From Prevotellaceae bacterium (lineage in GTDB: Bacteria; Bacteroidota; Bacteroidia; Bacteroidales; Bacteroidaceae), in assembly GCA_029219385.1 (NCBI GenBank), contig JAQXTH010000015.1, positions 1 through 33,934 on the forward strand: a DNA stretch of 33,934 nucleotides. The letters run 5' to 3'. Shown one piece after another: positions 1-7,198 of the stretch. The position numbers and the translations under genes are program-made. How positions within the stretch are numbered: position 1 is the first letter of the stretch; every line of letters begins with the position of its first letter. The notes under the pieces were generated by a model. The model saw only the letters and a program-made list of their open reading frames with translations, was not told where the DNA came from and did not search any database.

Positions 1-494
1 TATTCCCATTCCGCTTCAGTAGGAAGACGGAAATTCTTTCCCATGAGACTATTCAACTTTGAAATAAATTCCTGACAATCGTTCCAAGAGACACATTCAA
101 CAGGATTATTATCACCTTTAAAATCAGACGGATTATTTCCCTTCACCGCAGTCCACAACGCCTGTGTCACTTCGGTCTCACCGATATAGTAACTGCTCAA
201 TGTGACTTGATGAGTCGGCTTTTCGTTAGAATAGGGATCATTCTGCTGTTCAAAAGTTGCACCCATGGTGAATGTGCCACCCTCAACGGCAATCATATTG
301 AAAGAAACACCATTAACAGTAAACGCTTGAACAGAGGCATTTCCTCCACCCGAAGAACCACCAGAAGCAATGTAATTGTATATTTCAACCACGTCGGATG
401 AGTTTACAACTCCATCACCGTTGACGTCTTGTTTCTGTGCAAAACCCACTGTTGCACATAACGCTGCAACAAACAAAAATAAAAATTTTCTCAT
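1..494 (-). CDS. Secreted FGE-sulfatase-domain protein with dockerin-like EF-hand, 3' end outside window
   Basis: The first 164 residues of a protein that runs off the left edge. It starts with a signal peptide (hydrophobic stretch about residues 4-18, ending FAQ). A single dockerin type I-like calcium loop follows at 23-34 (DVNGDGVVNSSD, with D23, N25, D27, N31 and D34 in EF-hand positions), then a Gly/Ser linker. From about residue 65 an FGE-sulfatase/C-type-lectin-like domain begins, with the family motifs GGTFTMGA, YYIGETEVTQALW, WNDCQEFISKLN and FRLPTEAEWE. It is a close paralogue of the neighbouring gene at 739-1743, including near-identical DNA around the ETEVTQALW segment. The C-terminal part, where a DGR variable region would lie, is off the window. 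Substrate or ligand is unknown. A surface or periplasmic ligand-binding role is inferred from the fold, not shown. Confidence 0.9.
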   Translation of the reverse strand, partial: MRKFLFLFVAALCATVGFAQKQDVNGDGVVNSSDVVEIYNYIASGGSSGGGNASVQAFTVNGVSFNMIAVEGGTFTMGATFEQQNDPYSNEKPTHQVTLSSYYIGETEVTQALWTAVKGNNPSDFKGDNNPVECVSWNDCQEFISKLNSLMGKNFRLPTEAEWE

Positions 495-624
495 AAGAGT
501 ATAAATAGATTAGTTTAAATGATATTCAATTCTTTTCACGCAGACACAAGCAGACAAATACCTGCCCTCCGCATTACACTATTTTTAATTACCACAAAAG
601 ACAAAATAAAAAGAAATACTATAA

Positions 625-662
625 TTAAGTGTTAAGTGTTAGTGATTAGTGATTAAGTGTTA
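625..662. repeat. Short AT-rich direct repeats (TTAAGTGT / AGTGATT)
   Basis: The intergenic DNA between the two FGE-domain genes contains three copies of TAAGTGTT and two of AGTGATTA in tandem and interleaved order. Its role is unknown. It may be slippage-generated intergenic DNA. The rest of 495-738 holds no gene that I can support. Confidence 0.6.
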
Positions 663-738
663 GGCGAAACGGAGGCTCAAAGTGTGGGTGAGGTGGGGGG
701 TATCCTGCGATAGGGGCAAGCCCTTATGAACGAAATTG

Positions 739-1743
739 TTACTCGGAGAGAACCAGACGGAGCCCAAGGCTGCCGCCGCGGTTGCCGGGCGTGTAGTAGT
801 TGCGACTAGCAGAGCGGCAGCGCCTCGCGTGGCTGGCCCAACAGCCGCCGCGACACACGCGGTAAGAGCCTGAGGACGGCCCCTTGGGATTGGTCTGTGA
901 ACTGCTGATATAATCGCCTTTCCAATCATAACACCACTCCAACACATTACCACTCATATCATATATTCCAAGTTCATTGGGTTGTTTGGTCTTGACCGGA
1001 TGTGTTTTAGAATTGTTACTATTTATTTTATCCCAATTCCAATCTGTTCCCGACAAATATCGGTCTCCACTGTTTTTCCAATTCCACGCTACATCATCAA
1101 GATTGTTGCTTCCACTATATTGATAACCCCTGCTCTTCTTTCCACCGCGAGCAGCATACTCCCATTCTGCCTCGGTAGGCAAGCGGAATTTCTGACCTGT
1201 AATACTATTCAACTTTGAGATAAATTCCTGGCAATCATTCCAAGATATATAATACATAGGATAATCATTACCCTCTCCATCAATTGACCAACTTTTATTT
1301 ACCAAATCACGTTGATCTCTAACAGTATTTCCCATCACCGAAGTCCACAACGCCTGTGTCACTTCGGTCTCACCAATATAGTAACTACTCAACGTAACTT
1401 GGTAAGTGGGCTTTTCGTCAAAATCGGGATTTTGCTGCTCAGAAGTCGCACCCATGGTGAAAGTGCCACCCTCAACGGGCTTCATAACAAACTCCACACC
1501 GCCTACAGAGAAAGTCTTATCATTTAACACAACCTCCGGTTTCGGCACAGGCTGTGGTCTCGGTTTCGCCTTCGGTTTTGTTTCTTGCTTCGGTTTCGGC
1601 GCGGGGTGCTTCCCCTTGTATGGACAAAGGGTGATGACCTTTCCGCAGGTCTTGCACTTCTCGCGCTTGATTATTCCCTGTCCCACGACAGACGTTGTCG
1701 CGAGGCAAAACATCAACATAAATAACAACAATCTTGTTTTCAT
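739..1743 (-). CDS. Secreted FGE-sulfatase/CLec-fold protein, candidate DGR target
   Basis: 334 residues. An N-terminal signal peptide (about 1-21, ending VVGQ) is followed by a Cys-rich patch C30-x2-C33-x6-C40 with H46, resembling half of a zinc ribbon. A Pro/Lys linker of PKPK-type repeats spans about 47-70. The FGE-sulfatase domain occupies about 78-332, with GGTFTMGAT, ETEVTQALW, FRLPTEAEWEYAARGG and YDMSGNVLEWCYDW. The domain probably has the C-type-lectin fold rather than formylglycine-generating activity, because I do not see the catalytic cysteine arrangement of true FGE. The last 41 residues look like a DGR variable region. The gene lies 24 bp downstream of the PEGA/TonB-C gene, so the two are probably co-transcribed, and a truncated paralogue follows downstream. 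Ligand and cell location beyond export are unknown. Confidence 0.88.
   Translation of the reverse strand: MKTRLLLFMLMFCLATTSVVGQGIIKREKCKTCGKVITLCPYKGKHPAPKPKQETKPKAKPRPQPVPKPEVVLNDKTFSVGGVEFVMKPVEGGTFTMGATSEQQNPDFDEKPTYQVTLSSYYIGETEVTQALWTSVMGNTVRDQRDLVNKSWSIDGEGNDYPMYYISWNDCQEFISKLNSITGQKFRLPTEAEWEYAARGGKKSRGYQYSGSNNLDDVAWNWKNSGDRYLSGTDWNWDKINSNNSKTHPVKTKQPNELGIYDMSGNVLEWCYDWKGDYISSSQTNPKGPSSGSYRVCRGGCWASHARRCRSASRNYYTPGNRGGSLGLRLVLSE
742..864 (-). other. Putative DGR variable region (VR) at the 3' end of the FGE-domain gene
   Basis: The last about 41 codons of the gene at 739-1743 are markedly GC-richer than the rest of the gene. They encode the pattern R-V-x-R-G-G-x-W-x-x-x-A-R-x-C-R-S-A-x-R-x-x-x-T-P-G-N-R-x-x-x-L-G-L-R-L. 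The x positions (residues 294, 297, 301, 303-305, 308, 313, 315-317, 323-325) are all encoded by codons ending in C or T: TAC, TGT, TGT, GCC, AGC, CAC, CGC, AGT, AAC, TAC, TAC, GGC, GGC, AGC. That is what adenine-directed mutagenesis of AAC/AAT template codons gives. The segment lies at the extreme 3' end of a CLec-fold gene, as in known DGR targets. No template repeat or reverse transcriptase is in the window, so this remains an inference from pattern. Confidence 0.6.
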
Positions 1744-1767
1744 AAATTATAATATTATAAATGTATT

Positions 1768-3186
1768 TTAATGAAGTGTAAACCTTACGGGCAAGCGGTA
1801 TTTCACTTTCACCGCCTTGCCATTTTGCTTGCCCGGAGTGAAGCGCGGCAGAGTGGAGATTACGCGTTCTGCCTCTTTGTCAAGACTACTATCCACACCC
1901 TTGACAGTCTTCACACCGCTCACAGAACCATCTTCGTTCACCACAAACGCCACCATGACAGTGCCTTGAATGCCGTTTTCCATAGCTATTGCCGGATACC
2001 TAACGTGTGAATAAATATAATTCAGCAAAGCAGCCTCACCACCGGGAAACAGTGGCATTTGTTCTACCACATCATAACTGCCCGACGAGGAAGACTGACG
2101 AGAGTTGTTTGTCGGCGTATCAGCCACCTCCTCACCTTTCTCGAGAGAAACAGTAACTGTGTCGATCTTTCCCTCTCTAATCTCCACCATTGACTTGTGG
2201 TCTTTGTAACCCTTTTTGGATATTCTCAACAAGTGGGAGCCTATCAGTTGATTACGAATAAACAGCGGCGTGGTGCCAACCTTGTGATTGTCAATGAAAA
2301 TGTCGGCATCGGCAGGTGTGCAACTAATATCCAAAGAACCGTATATGGGAGAGGGAGTGTCGAGCAAAAAAGTGTCGCCGGCAGACTCTTCATTCACTTC
2401 AACATCTTGTTTTGTCGGTCGGTGGCCGGCTTTTTTTGTCTCCACAAGATAGGTGTCGTAACCCAAATCGCCCGTCCAAGCACCCACGCTTTTTTTCTCA
2501 CCATTAACCCAAATCTCTGCCGCGCTATCAGCCTTTAAGGTAAGATTGGCAAAAGCCGGTCGGAGTTTCACCTCCATAACATGTTTGTTTTCGGGGTCGT
2601 TGACCTCAATCTTGCCCACCTCGGGATAATAGAGCGGAGCCGTCACTCTGAAACCATATTTTCCAAATGCCTTGCGGTCTTGTGCCGTGCCATCGATGGT
2701 TGTCAGTGTCTTGTTGTCGAGTTCCACAACGGCGTTGGGTGGCGACAGGCGAAACACCACATATTGTTGTGTCACGGCGGGTTGCTCCTCTTGTTTCTTC
2801 TCGACAATATTGAGTTCCATGACGTATGTGCACGCTTTTTTTATTGCGACCGGGATAGGATAGTTGATCAGCGAGCCAAATTTGGGGTGAAAAATGCTGA
2901 TGCGCTTCACGCCGAAAGGCACATAGACCCATATCTCGGCGGGGTGTTCCTCTTCCACATCAACAATGCCGAGCGAACCCACGTCAAACGAAAAGCCCTT
3001 TTCTATGGTCTGAATGCGGATTAGGGCGCACACCTCACCATTTTGGTCGCGCTTCATCGTGCCCTGTCTGTTTGCCGTGAGGTCTTTCTCGTTATAATAA
3101 AACTCCCCCACCGAAATCTTGCTTTGGCCAAAGGAGCAAAGCCCCACCGCCAAACATATAATCGCAATTATTATTCTGAGTTGCAT
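1768..3186 (-). CDS. Periplasmic PEGA-domain protein with C-terminal TonB domain
   Basis: 472 residues with a signal peptide (1-20, LGLCSFG-like end). The N-terminal half has beta-rich, PEGA-like repeats of low complexity of function. A clear PEGA domain lies at about 283-350 (GSLDISCTPADADIFID, then GTTPL and GYKDH). A Ser/Asn-rich linker at 358-370 precedes a TonB C-terminal domain at about 385-471, with YP at 397-398, GIQGTVMVAFVVNEDGSV and a terminal LPVRFTL. Such proteins in Bacteroidetes are periplasmic or envelope-associated. This one has no N-terminal cytoplasmic-membrane anchor other than the signal sequence, so it is not a classical energy-transducing TonB. Its position 24 bp upstream of the candidate DGR target suggests a shared envelope role, which is inference. 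A TAATTTTG promoter element lies 32 bp upstream of the start. Confidence 0.85.
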   Translation of the reverse strand: MQLRIIIAIICLAVGLCSFGQSKISVGEFYYNEKDLTANRQGTMKRDQNGEVCALIRIQTIEKGFSFDVGSLGIVDVEEEHPAEIWVYVPFGVKRISIFHPKFGSLINYPIPVAIKKACTYVMELNIVEKKQEEQPAVTQQYVVFRLSPPNAVVELDNKTLTTIDGTAQDRKAFGKYGFRVTAPLYYPEVGKIEVNDPENKHVMEVKLRPAFANLTLKADSAAEIWVNGEKKSVGAWTGDLGYDTYLVETKKAGHRPTKQDVEVNEESAGDTFLLDTPSPIYGSLDISCTPADADIFIDNHKVGTTPLFIRNQLIGSHLLRISKKGYKDHKSMVEIREGKIDTVTVSLEKGEEVADTPTNNSRQSSSSGSYDVVEQMPLFPGGEAALLNYIYSHVRYPAIAMENGIQGTVMVAFVVNEDGSVSGVKTVKGVDSSLDKEAERVISTLPRFTPGKQNGKAVKVKYRLPVRFTLH

Positions 3187-3218
3187 ATCTATATCAATTT
3201 ATGCTTATTATAGTATTG

Positions 3219-3226
3219 CAAAATTA
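3219..3226 (-). promoter_or_regulatory. Bacteroidetes -7 promoter element (TAATTTTG)
   Basis: On the minus strand this reads TAATTTTG, matching the TAnnTTTG consensus, 32 bp before the PEGA/TonB-C start at 3186. No good TTTG -33 element is seen at the expected spacing. Confidence 0.55.
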
Positions 3227-3257
3227 ACAAAGATGTGAAAAAATAAAAAACAGTTCT

Positions 3258-3962
3258 TTATTCTCCCATTTCCACTGCCTCGGTGATGAGTTTTTCGAGT
3301 TGGGGAATGACAATTTTCTTGCGGCTGAGCGAAAGGAAGCCGCGCTGCTCAAAGGCGTTGAGTAGATTTGAGATTTGAAGGCGAGGACGGTCCATCAATC
3401 GGGCGAGCGACACCATTCCTCCCTCTATAGTCTTATAGCCGGCATGGTGGGTGAAATTTCTCTTGCACATGAGCAGGAAATCACCCGTGATATTCTCAGG
3501 AGCCGGCGACCACAACAAACGGTTTGTGCGCTGCAAACGAGCCGAAAGCGTGTTGAGCATATTGAAACGAAACACATCGAAAGAAAACAATTGGTTGACC
3601 AACGCAGCCTTGTCGACCACAAACATTCTGACATCGGTCAACGCACATAGGCTGTGGGTGTGGTTTTGCTGCAAGCCAAAGAGTGTTTCCACACCAAAAG
3701 AATGAGGAGCAGAAAAACGCTCTACAAACAACAAGTCTTTGAGAAACGAACTGCGCGAAGCAACCACGTCTCCGTCCATCAGAAACAAAATCTCACGGCA
3801 AGGATCGTGTTGAGCCACAATTTCATGGCCTGCCTTGAAATTGCGAAAATCAACCTTGATTTTAGTTAGCATAGAGGTGAGATCTTCACGACTGTGCCCT
3901 TGGAAGAGAGGCAGTTCGAGCAATTTCTCATAGATGGAGTAAGGAGCGTTTTGAGCATTCAT
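3258..3962 (-). CDS. Crp/Fnr-family transcriptional regulator
   Basis: 234 residues. Residues about 15-130 form a cyclic-nucleotide-binding-type beta-roll (EILFLMDGDVVASR, FSAPHSFGVETLFG). A central dimerisation helix follows (about 125-150, FNMLNTLSARLQRTNRLLW), then a C-terminal winged helix (about 150-225, with VSLARLMDRPRLQISNLLNAFEQRGFL as the helix-turn-helix region). The effector is not predictable. The roll lacks an obvious cAMP-binding RxS signature and there are no FNR-type N-terminal cysteines. Its start codon overlaps the stop codon of the upstream apbE gene in an ATGA arrangement, so the two are translationally coupled. It may regulate the operon it sits in or a redox/respiratory target, but nothing in the window shows the target. 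Confidence 0.85.
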   Translation of the reverse strand: MNAQNAPYSIYEKLLELPLFQGHSREDLTSMLTKIKVDFRNFKAGHEIVAQHDPCREILFLMDGDVVASRSSFLKDLLFVERFSAPHSFGVETLFGLQQNHTHSLCALTDVRMFVVDKAALVNQLFSFDVFRFNMLNTLSARLQRTNRLLWSPAPENITGDFLLMCKRNFTHHAGYKTIEGGMVSLARLMDRPRLQISNLLNAFEQRGFLSLSRKKIVIPQLEKLITEAVEMGE

Positions 3963-4978
3963 TTTTCGATATATTTAGAAAGAGATTCAGAGTGCCACGT
4001 GCAGTAGTTACCCAAACTGTCGGCATAAACAAGAAAAGCCTCTATGTCTGTGCGCTTTGAAAGAAAAGCAATGGCTTTTTGTGTACCCATCACCATAAAC
4101 GCCGTGGCATAGGCATCGGCCATGGCACAAGTGGGTGCCGATACCGTGGCGGAAAGCAGACTATGCTCTACGGGGCAACCGGTGAAAGGCGAAATGGTGT
4201 GGGCATATTTGTGGCCATCTTTATAATAGAAATTTCTATAGTTGCCACTTGTCGCCACAGCCATGCGGTCTTTTTGAAGCACAGCGAGCAACTCGTGGTG
4301 TTGAGAGAGAGAGTCGTCGATGGGTTTCTCTATGCCGAGTGTCCATTGTTGTTGCCTGGAATTGAGACCACGCGCCCTAATCTCGCCACCAATCTCTATC
4401 ATATAGTCCTCCACCCCATGTCGCTCAAACATCTCTGCCACCACATCGCAACCATATCCCTTGGCAATGGCACTGAAGTCGAGCATGGTCTCGGGGTGTT
4501 GCTTAACCACGCGATTTCCCTCTATGCTCACTCCTCTATAACCCACAAAAGGCATGATGCTGTCTATCATCGAACGAGTGACCGAATCACTGTTTTTAAA
4601 CCCGAAGCCCCACAAGTTTACCAACGGAGCCACAGTGATGTCAAAACTGCCGTTGGTGGTCTCGGAGACCTCGCGCGCAACGGCAAAGACATGGCGAAAC
4701 ATGGCATCGGGGGCGACCCTCTCGTTGCGGTTCACGCGCGACACTATGCTGTTGCCGTTGAAAGCAGACATGGAAGCGTCTACCTTTTCGAGACAATCCA
4801 ACACCTCGGTGTCGAGTATAGCCGACGAGCGATAAGTGATGTGATAGAAAGTGCCAAAGATTTTGCCTTCGGTCTTGCGATAGGGTGCATTGGCATTGTC
4901 GGCCACCACCCACACTCCGAGTGCCGCCAACACCGCCAAAGCCACAAGTCTTACTATCGTTTTGTTTTTCTTTGTCAT
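3959..4978 (-). CDS. apbE: FAD:protein FMN transferase (ApbE family)
   Basis: 339 residues. ApbE proteins attach FMN covalently to Thr/Ser residues of periplasm-exposed flavoproteins such as NqrC and RnfG, using FAD as donor and Mg2+ as cofactor. An N-terminal membrane/signal segment (about 8-25) is followed by the family motifs: FGTFYHITY, VDASMSAFN, FDITVAPLVNLWGFG, LDFSAIAKGYGCDVVAE, YMIEIGGEIRARG, ATSGNYRNFY, YAHTISPFTGCPV and APTCAMADAYATAFMVMG. No lipobox cysteine is present, unlike many ApbE lipoproteins, so this one is probably held by an uncleaved helix or released. It ends in an ATGA overlap with the Crp/Fnr gene and starts 73 bp after the DUF6048 gene. Candidate flavoprotein substrates are not in the window. 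Confidence 0.93.
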   Translation of the reverse strand: MTKKNKTIVRLVALAVLAALGVWVVADNANAPYRKTEGKIFGTFYHITYRSSAILDTEVLDCLEKVDASMSAFNGNSIVSRVNRNERVAPDAMFRHVFAVAREVSETTNGSFDITVAPLVNLWGFGFKNSDSVTRSMIDSIMPFVGYRGVSIEGNRVVKQHPETMLDFSAIAKGYGCDVVAEMFERHGVEDYMIEIGGEIRARGLNSRQQQWTLGIEKPIDDSLSQHHELLAVLQKDRMAVATSGNYRNFYYKDGHKYAHTISPFTGCPVEHSLLSATVSAPTCAMADAYATAFMVMGTQKAIAFLSKRTDIEAFLVYADSLGNYCTWHSESLSKYIEK

Positions 4979-5051
4979 TTTTTACAGAGTAAAATCATTA
5001 TTGAAAGAAATCACGCCCAACCGTTTCGTAAATAGAGCGCGATTACTGTCT

Positions 5052-5738
5052 TCAGAAACTAAACACCACGTTAAACGTGCCGGTAAAGAGATGACCATTG
5101 TTCTCACCATAACCCGGCACATACCATGCCTTGCCCAAATCGGTCGTCTTGTGACTGAGGCGACGCTTGTAGCGTGCTGTCCAACCCAAGCGGAGATGTT
5201 GCCATATCTTTGTTTCGAGTCCAAAAACAAACTCACACCAAGAGGCATTGCCCTTGACCTTCCTGAAATTAAAATCGAGCTGACTGTCGTTCCAATAAGG
5301 GTCGTCGAGGGGAGGTGCGTCCATGTCGTATTTAAAAGATGTGAAACCAAATCTCAGTCCGCCGAAAATGCGATTGGGTGACTTGCGATTTTTCATGAAA
5401 TTATAGTCGCAACCAATTCTCAGGAAAGGAGCCGAAGTCTTATAGTGAATATCGGTCTCGTCGTGGGTCTTGTCGCAAACACCCAAGCCCGCTTCAACGG
5501 TGGGAAAATACTTGCCCTTGATGTTGAGCCTCAATCCACCCTCAATCTCACCATAGTCGCTGAATTGCCACAAAACGATGCCTGCTGCATTGACAAACAC
5601 CTGTTTCTCCATTATGAAATCAACGGTGTCTCCGATAACGGCTTCGCTATGTTTGTGAGACTGCGCGTGGGTTGCCACGATGCCCGCCATTTCAATGATA
5701 CACAGAAAAATATATCTGAAGATTTTCCTTTTCATCAT
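5052..5738 (-). CDS. DUF6048 family outer-membrane beta-barrel protein
   Basis: 228 residues. A signal peptide (about 7-25, ending THAQ) is followed by alternating aromatic/hydrophobic strands ending in a terminal FNVVFSF, typical of an outer-membrane beta-barrel C terminus. I assign it to DUF6048 from its size, the pattern YNFMKNRKSPNRIFGGLRFGFT and its pairing with a DUF6452 lipoprotein. The reading frame overlaps the upstream DUF6452 gene by 47 bp, so the pair is tightly coupled and probably acts together in the envelope. Function is unknown. Confidence 0.8.
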   Translation of the reverse strand: MMKRKIFRYIFLCIIEMAGIVATHAQSHKHSEAVIGDTVDFIMEKQVFVNAAGIVLWQFSDYGEIEGGLRLNIKGKYFPTVEAGLGVCDKTHDETDIHYKTSAPFLRIGCDYNFMKNRKSPNRIFGGLRFGFTSFKYDMDAPPLDDPYWNDSQLDFNFRKVKGNASWCEFVFGLETKIWQHLRLGWTARYKRRLSHKTTDLGKAWYVPGYGENNGHLFTGTFNVVFSF

Positions 5739-6195
5739 AGTTCACTTCGGGATTTATCAGTGCCACACTGTCGATGGCATAGGTATAGGTATCGTTGGGC
5801 GAGCGTCGGCTCCAACTCACAGCCGTGATGGTGTGGAACATGGAGCGGGCACAGTCGAGCGAGACGAAATGGGGAGTGTTGGTCTTGTTGATCACAATGG
5901 TGTCGGTGGCAGGCATGGTTGCTCCGGTGGGAGTGAAGCAAAACACGAGAGTGTCGGCAGGCGCGCTGTAACTCATCGGGAGTCTCACCGAAGTGCCGCC
6001 CGTGAGACGATTGAGTATCACAGAGTCGCTCACCATGACGGTCAGTGTGTCGTCTACCGTGAGCTGCGAGCCATCGAAGTTATAGAACCCCACTTTCTGC
6101 ATCACGGTGTTGGTGAGCGGACAGTCACTCGAACCACACGACATCAACACCGCCACAAAGAGCAGCAATATGGTATTTAATAATGTATGTTTCAA
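5692..6195 (-). CDS. DUF6452 family lipoprotein
   Basis: 167 residues with a lipoprotein signal peptide ending in a lipobox at VLMSC20. The rest is beta-rich, with a mid-section of short strands (LTVDDTLTVMVSDSV, SAPADTLVFCFTP) and no catalytic signature. The family (DUF6452) is conserved across Bacteroidales next to DUF6048, which overlaps its 3' end here by 47 bp. The 32-bp gap to the upstream glycosyltransferase suggests one operon from 7771 downward. Function is unknown. A partnership with the adjacent barrel is inferred from their conserved adjacency. Confidence 0.78.
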   Translation of the reverse strand: MKHTLLNTILLLFVAVLMSCGSSDCPLTNTVMQKVGFYNFDGSQLTVDDTLTVMVSDSVILNRLTGGTSVRLPMSYSAPADTLVFCFTPTGATMPATDTIVINKTNTPHFVSLDCARSMFHTITAVSWSRRSPNDTYTYAIDSVALINPEVNYDEKENLQIYFSVYH

Positions 6196-6227
6196 GACAA
6201 AGATGAATTTAATTTGCCATAAGATTG

Positions 6228-7187
6228 TTAATCAAACAACTGTTCTTCTATTTGATAGGAATTGCGGCTGTTGGCATTGCGGCTGATCAGCTCGCCGATA
6301 AATCCGGCGAGAAACAGTTGAGTGCCAAGCACCATGGTGGTGAGCGCAAGGTAGAAATAGGGAGAGTCGGTCACCAAACGAGCCGGAATGCCACACGCAA
6401 GGGCATACAACTTGCCTGCTCCGACAATCACAATGGCCACGAAACCAATAAAAAACATCAGCGACCCAAGAAATCCGAACACGTGCATTGGTTTGCGACC
6501 AAAATTGCTGATAAACCAAAGGCTCATCAAGTCGAGATAGCCATTGAAAAATCTGTTGAGGCCGCCAAACTTAGTGTGACCAAATTTGCGACGTTGGTGT
6601 TGCACCACCTTTTCACCGATTTTCTCGAAGCCTGCATTTTTGGCGAGATAAGGAATATAGCGGTGCATTTCGCCATAAACCTCAATGTTTTTCACCACCT
6701 CCTTGCGATATGCCTTGAGACCACAGTTGAAGTCGTGGAGGTTCTTAATGCCGCTCACCTTGCGAGCCGTGGCATTAAACAATTTGGTGGGCAGGGTTTT
6801 AGAGAGGGGGTCGTAGCGTTTCTTTTTAAATCCGCTCACGAGGTCGTAGCCCTCTTGGGTTATCATGCGATAAAGTTCGGGAATTTCATCGGGAGAATCC
6901 TGAAGGTCGGCATCCATGGTGATCACCACATCGCCCCCGGCTTTTTCAAAGCCACAAAAGAGGGCGGCCGACTTGCCATAGTTTCGGCGAAACTTGATGC
7001 CTTTCACCTCGGGATGGTCGGCACGCAAAGCCAAGACCACGTCCCACGACTTGTCGGTGCTGCCATCGTTGACGAAAATCACCTCATAACTGAAGCCATT
7101 GACTTTCATCACCCTGTCTATCCACTCATAGAGCTCCACAAGGCTCTCGTCTTCATTATAAAGGGGTATTACTACAGAAATATCCAT
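6228..7187 (-). CDS. GT2 family glycosyltransferase, DPM1/GtrB-like, membrane-anchored
   Basis: 319 residues. The GT-A domain is at the N terminus: VVIPLYNEDESL at 5-16, VNDGSTDKSW at 39-48 and the metal/nucleotide-binding D-x-D at D92-A-D94 (MDADLQDSPDEIPEL). QHQRRKFGHTKF lies near 197-207 in the acceptor-loop region. Two C-terminal transmembrane segments follow (about 236-258 and 277-300). This is the architecture of polyprenyl-phosphate glycosyltransferases such as GtrB/ArnC/DPM1, which move a sugar from a nucleotide donor to undecaprenyl phosphate on the cytoplasmic side. The sugar is not predictable. It lies 11 bp after DUF4199 and 32 bp before the DUF6452 gene. Confidence 0.9.
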   Translation of the reverse strand: MDISVVIPLYNEDESLVELYEWIDRVMKVNGFSYEVIFVNDGSTDKSWDVVLALRADHPEVKGIKFRRNYGKSAALFCGFEKAGGDVVITMDADLQDSPDEIPELYRMITQEGYDLVSGFKKKRYDPLSKTLPTKLFNATARKVSGIKNLHDFNCGLKAYRKEVVKNIEVYGEMHRYIPYLAKNAGFEKIGEKVVQHQRRKFGHTKFGGLNRFFNGYLDLMSLWFISNFGRKPMHVFGFLGSLMFFIGFVAIVIVGAGKLYALACGIPARLVTDSPYFYLALTTMVLGTQLFLAGFIGELISRNANSRNSYQIEEQLFD

Positions 7188-7198
7188 CGCTATTTATT

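Noticed and set aside
660-953. Minus-strand frame overlapping the end of the FGE gene in another frame
   Set aside because: It is a frame shadow produced by the GC-rich variable region. The real frame has the FGE-family motifs.
739-1743. True formylglycine-generating enzyme
   Set aside because: I do not see the catalytic cysteine arrangement expected for that activity, and no sulfatase gene is nearby. A CLec-fold binding role fits better.
1-3186. DGR reverse transcriptase or template repeat within the window
   Set aside because: I found no reverse-transcriptase motif and no A-rich copy of the 742-864 segment in either strand. If a cassette exists it lies outside.
4079-5035. Long plus-strand open frame (318 codons) opposite apbE
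   Set aside because: It mirrors apbE on the other strand, has no promoter and no recognisable domain. Similar long antisense frames occur opposite the GT2 gene (6225-7202), thrS (23493-24230), gyrA (28399-29178) and the TPR gene (25434-26060).
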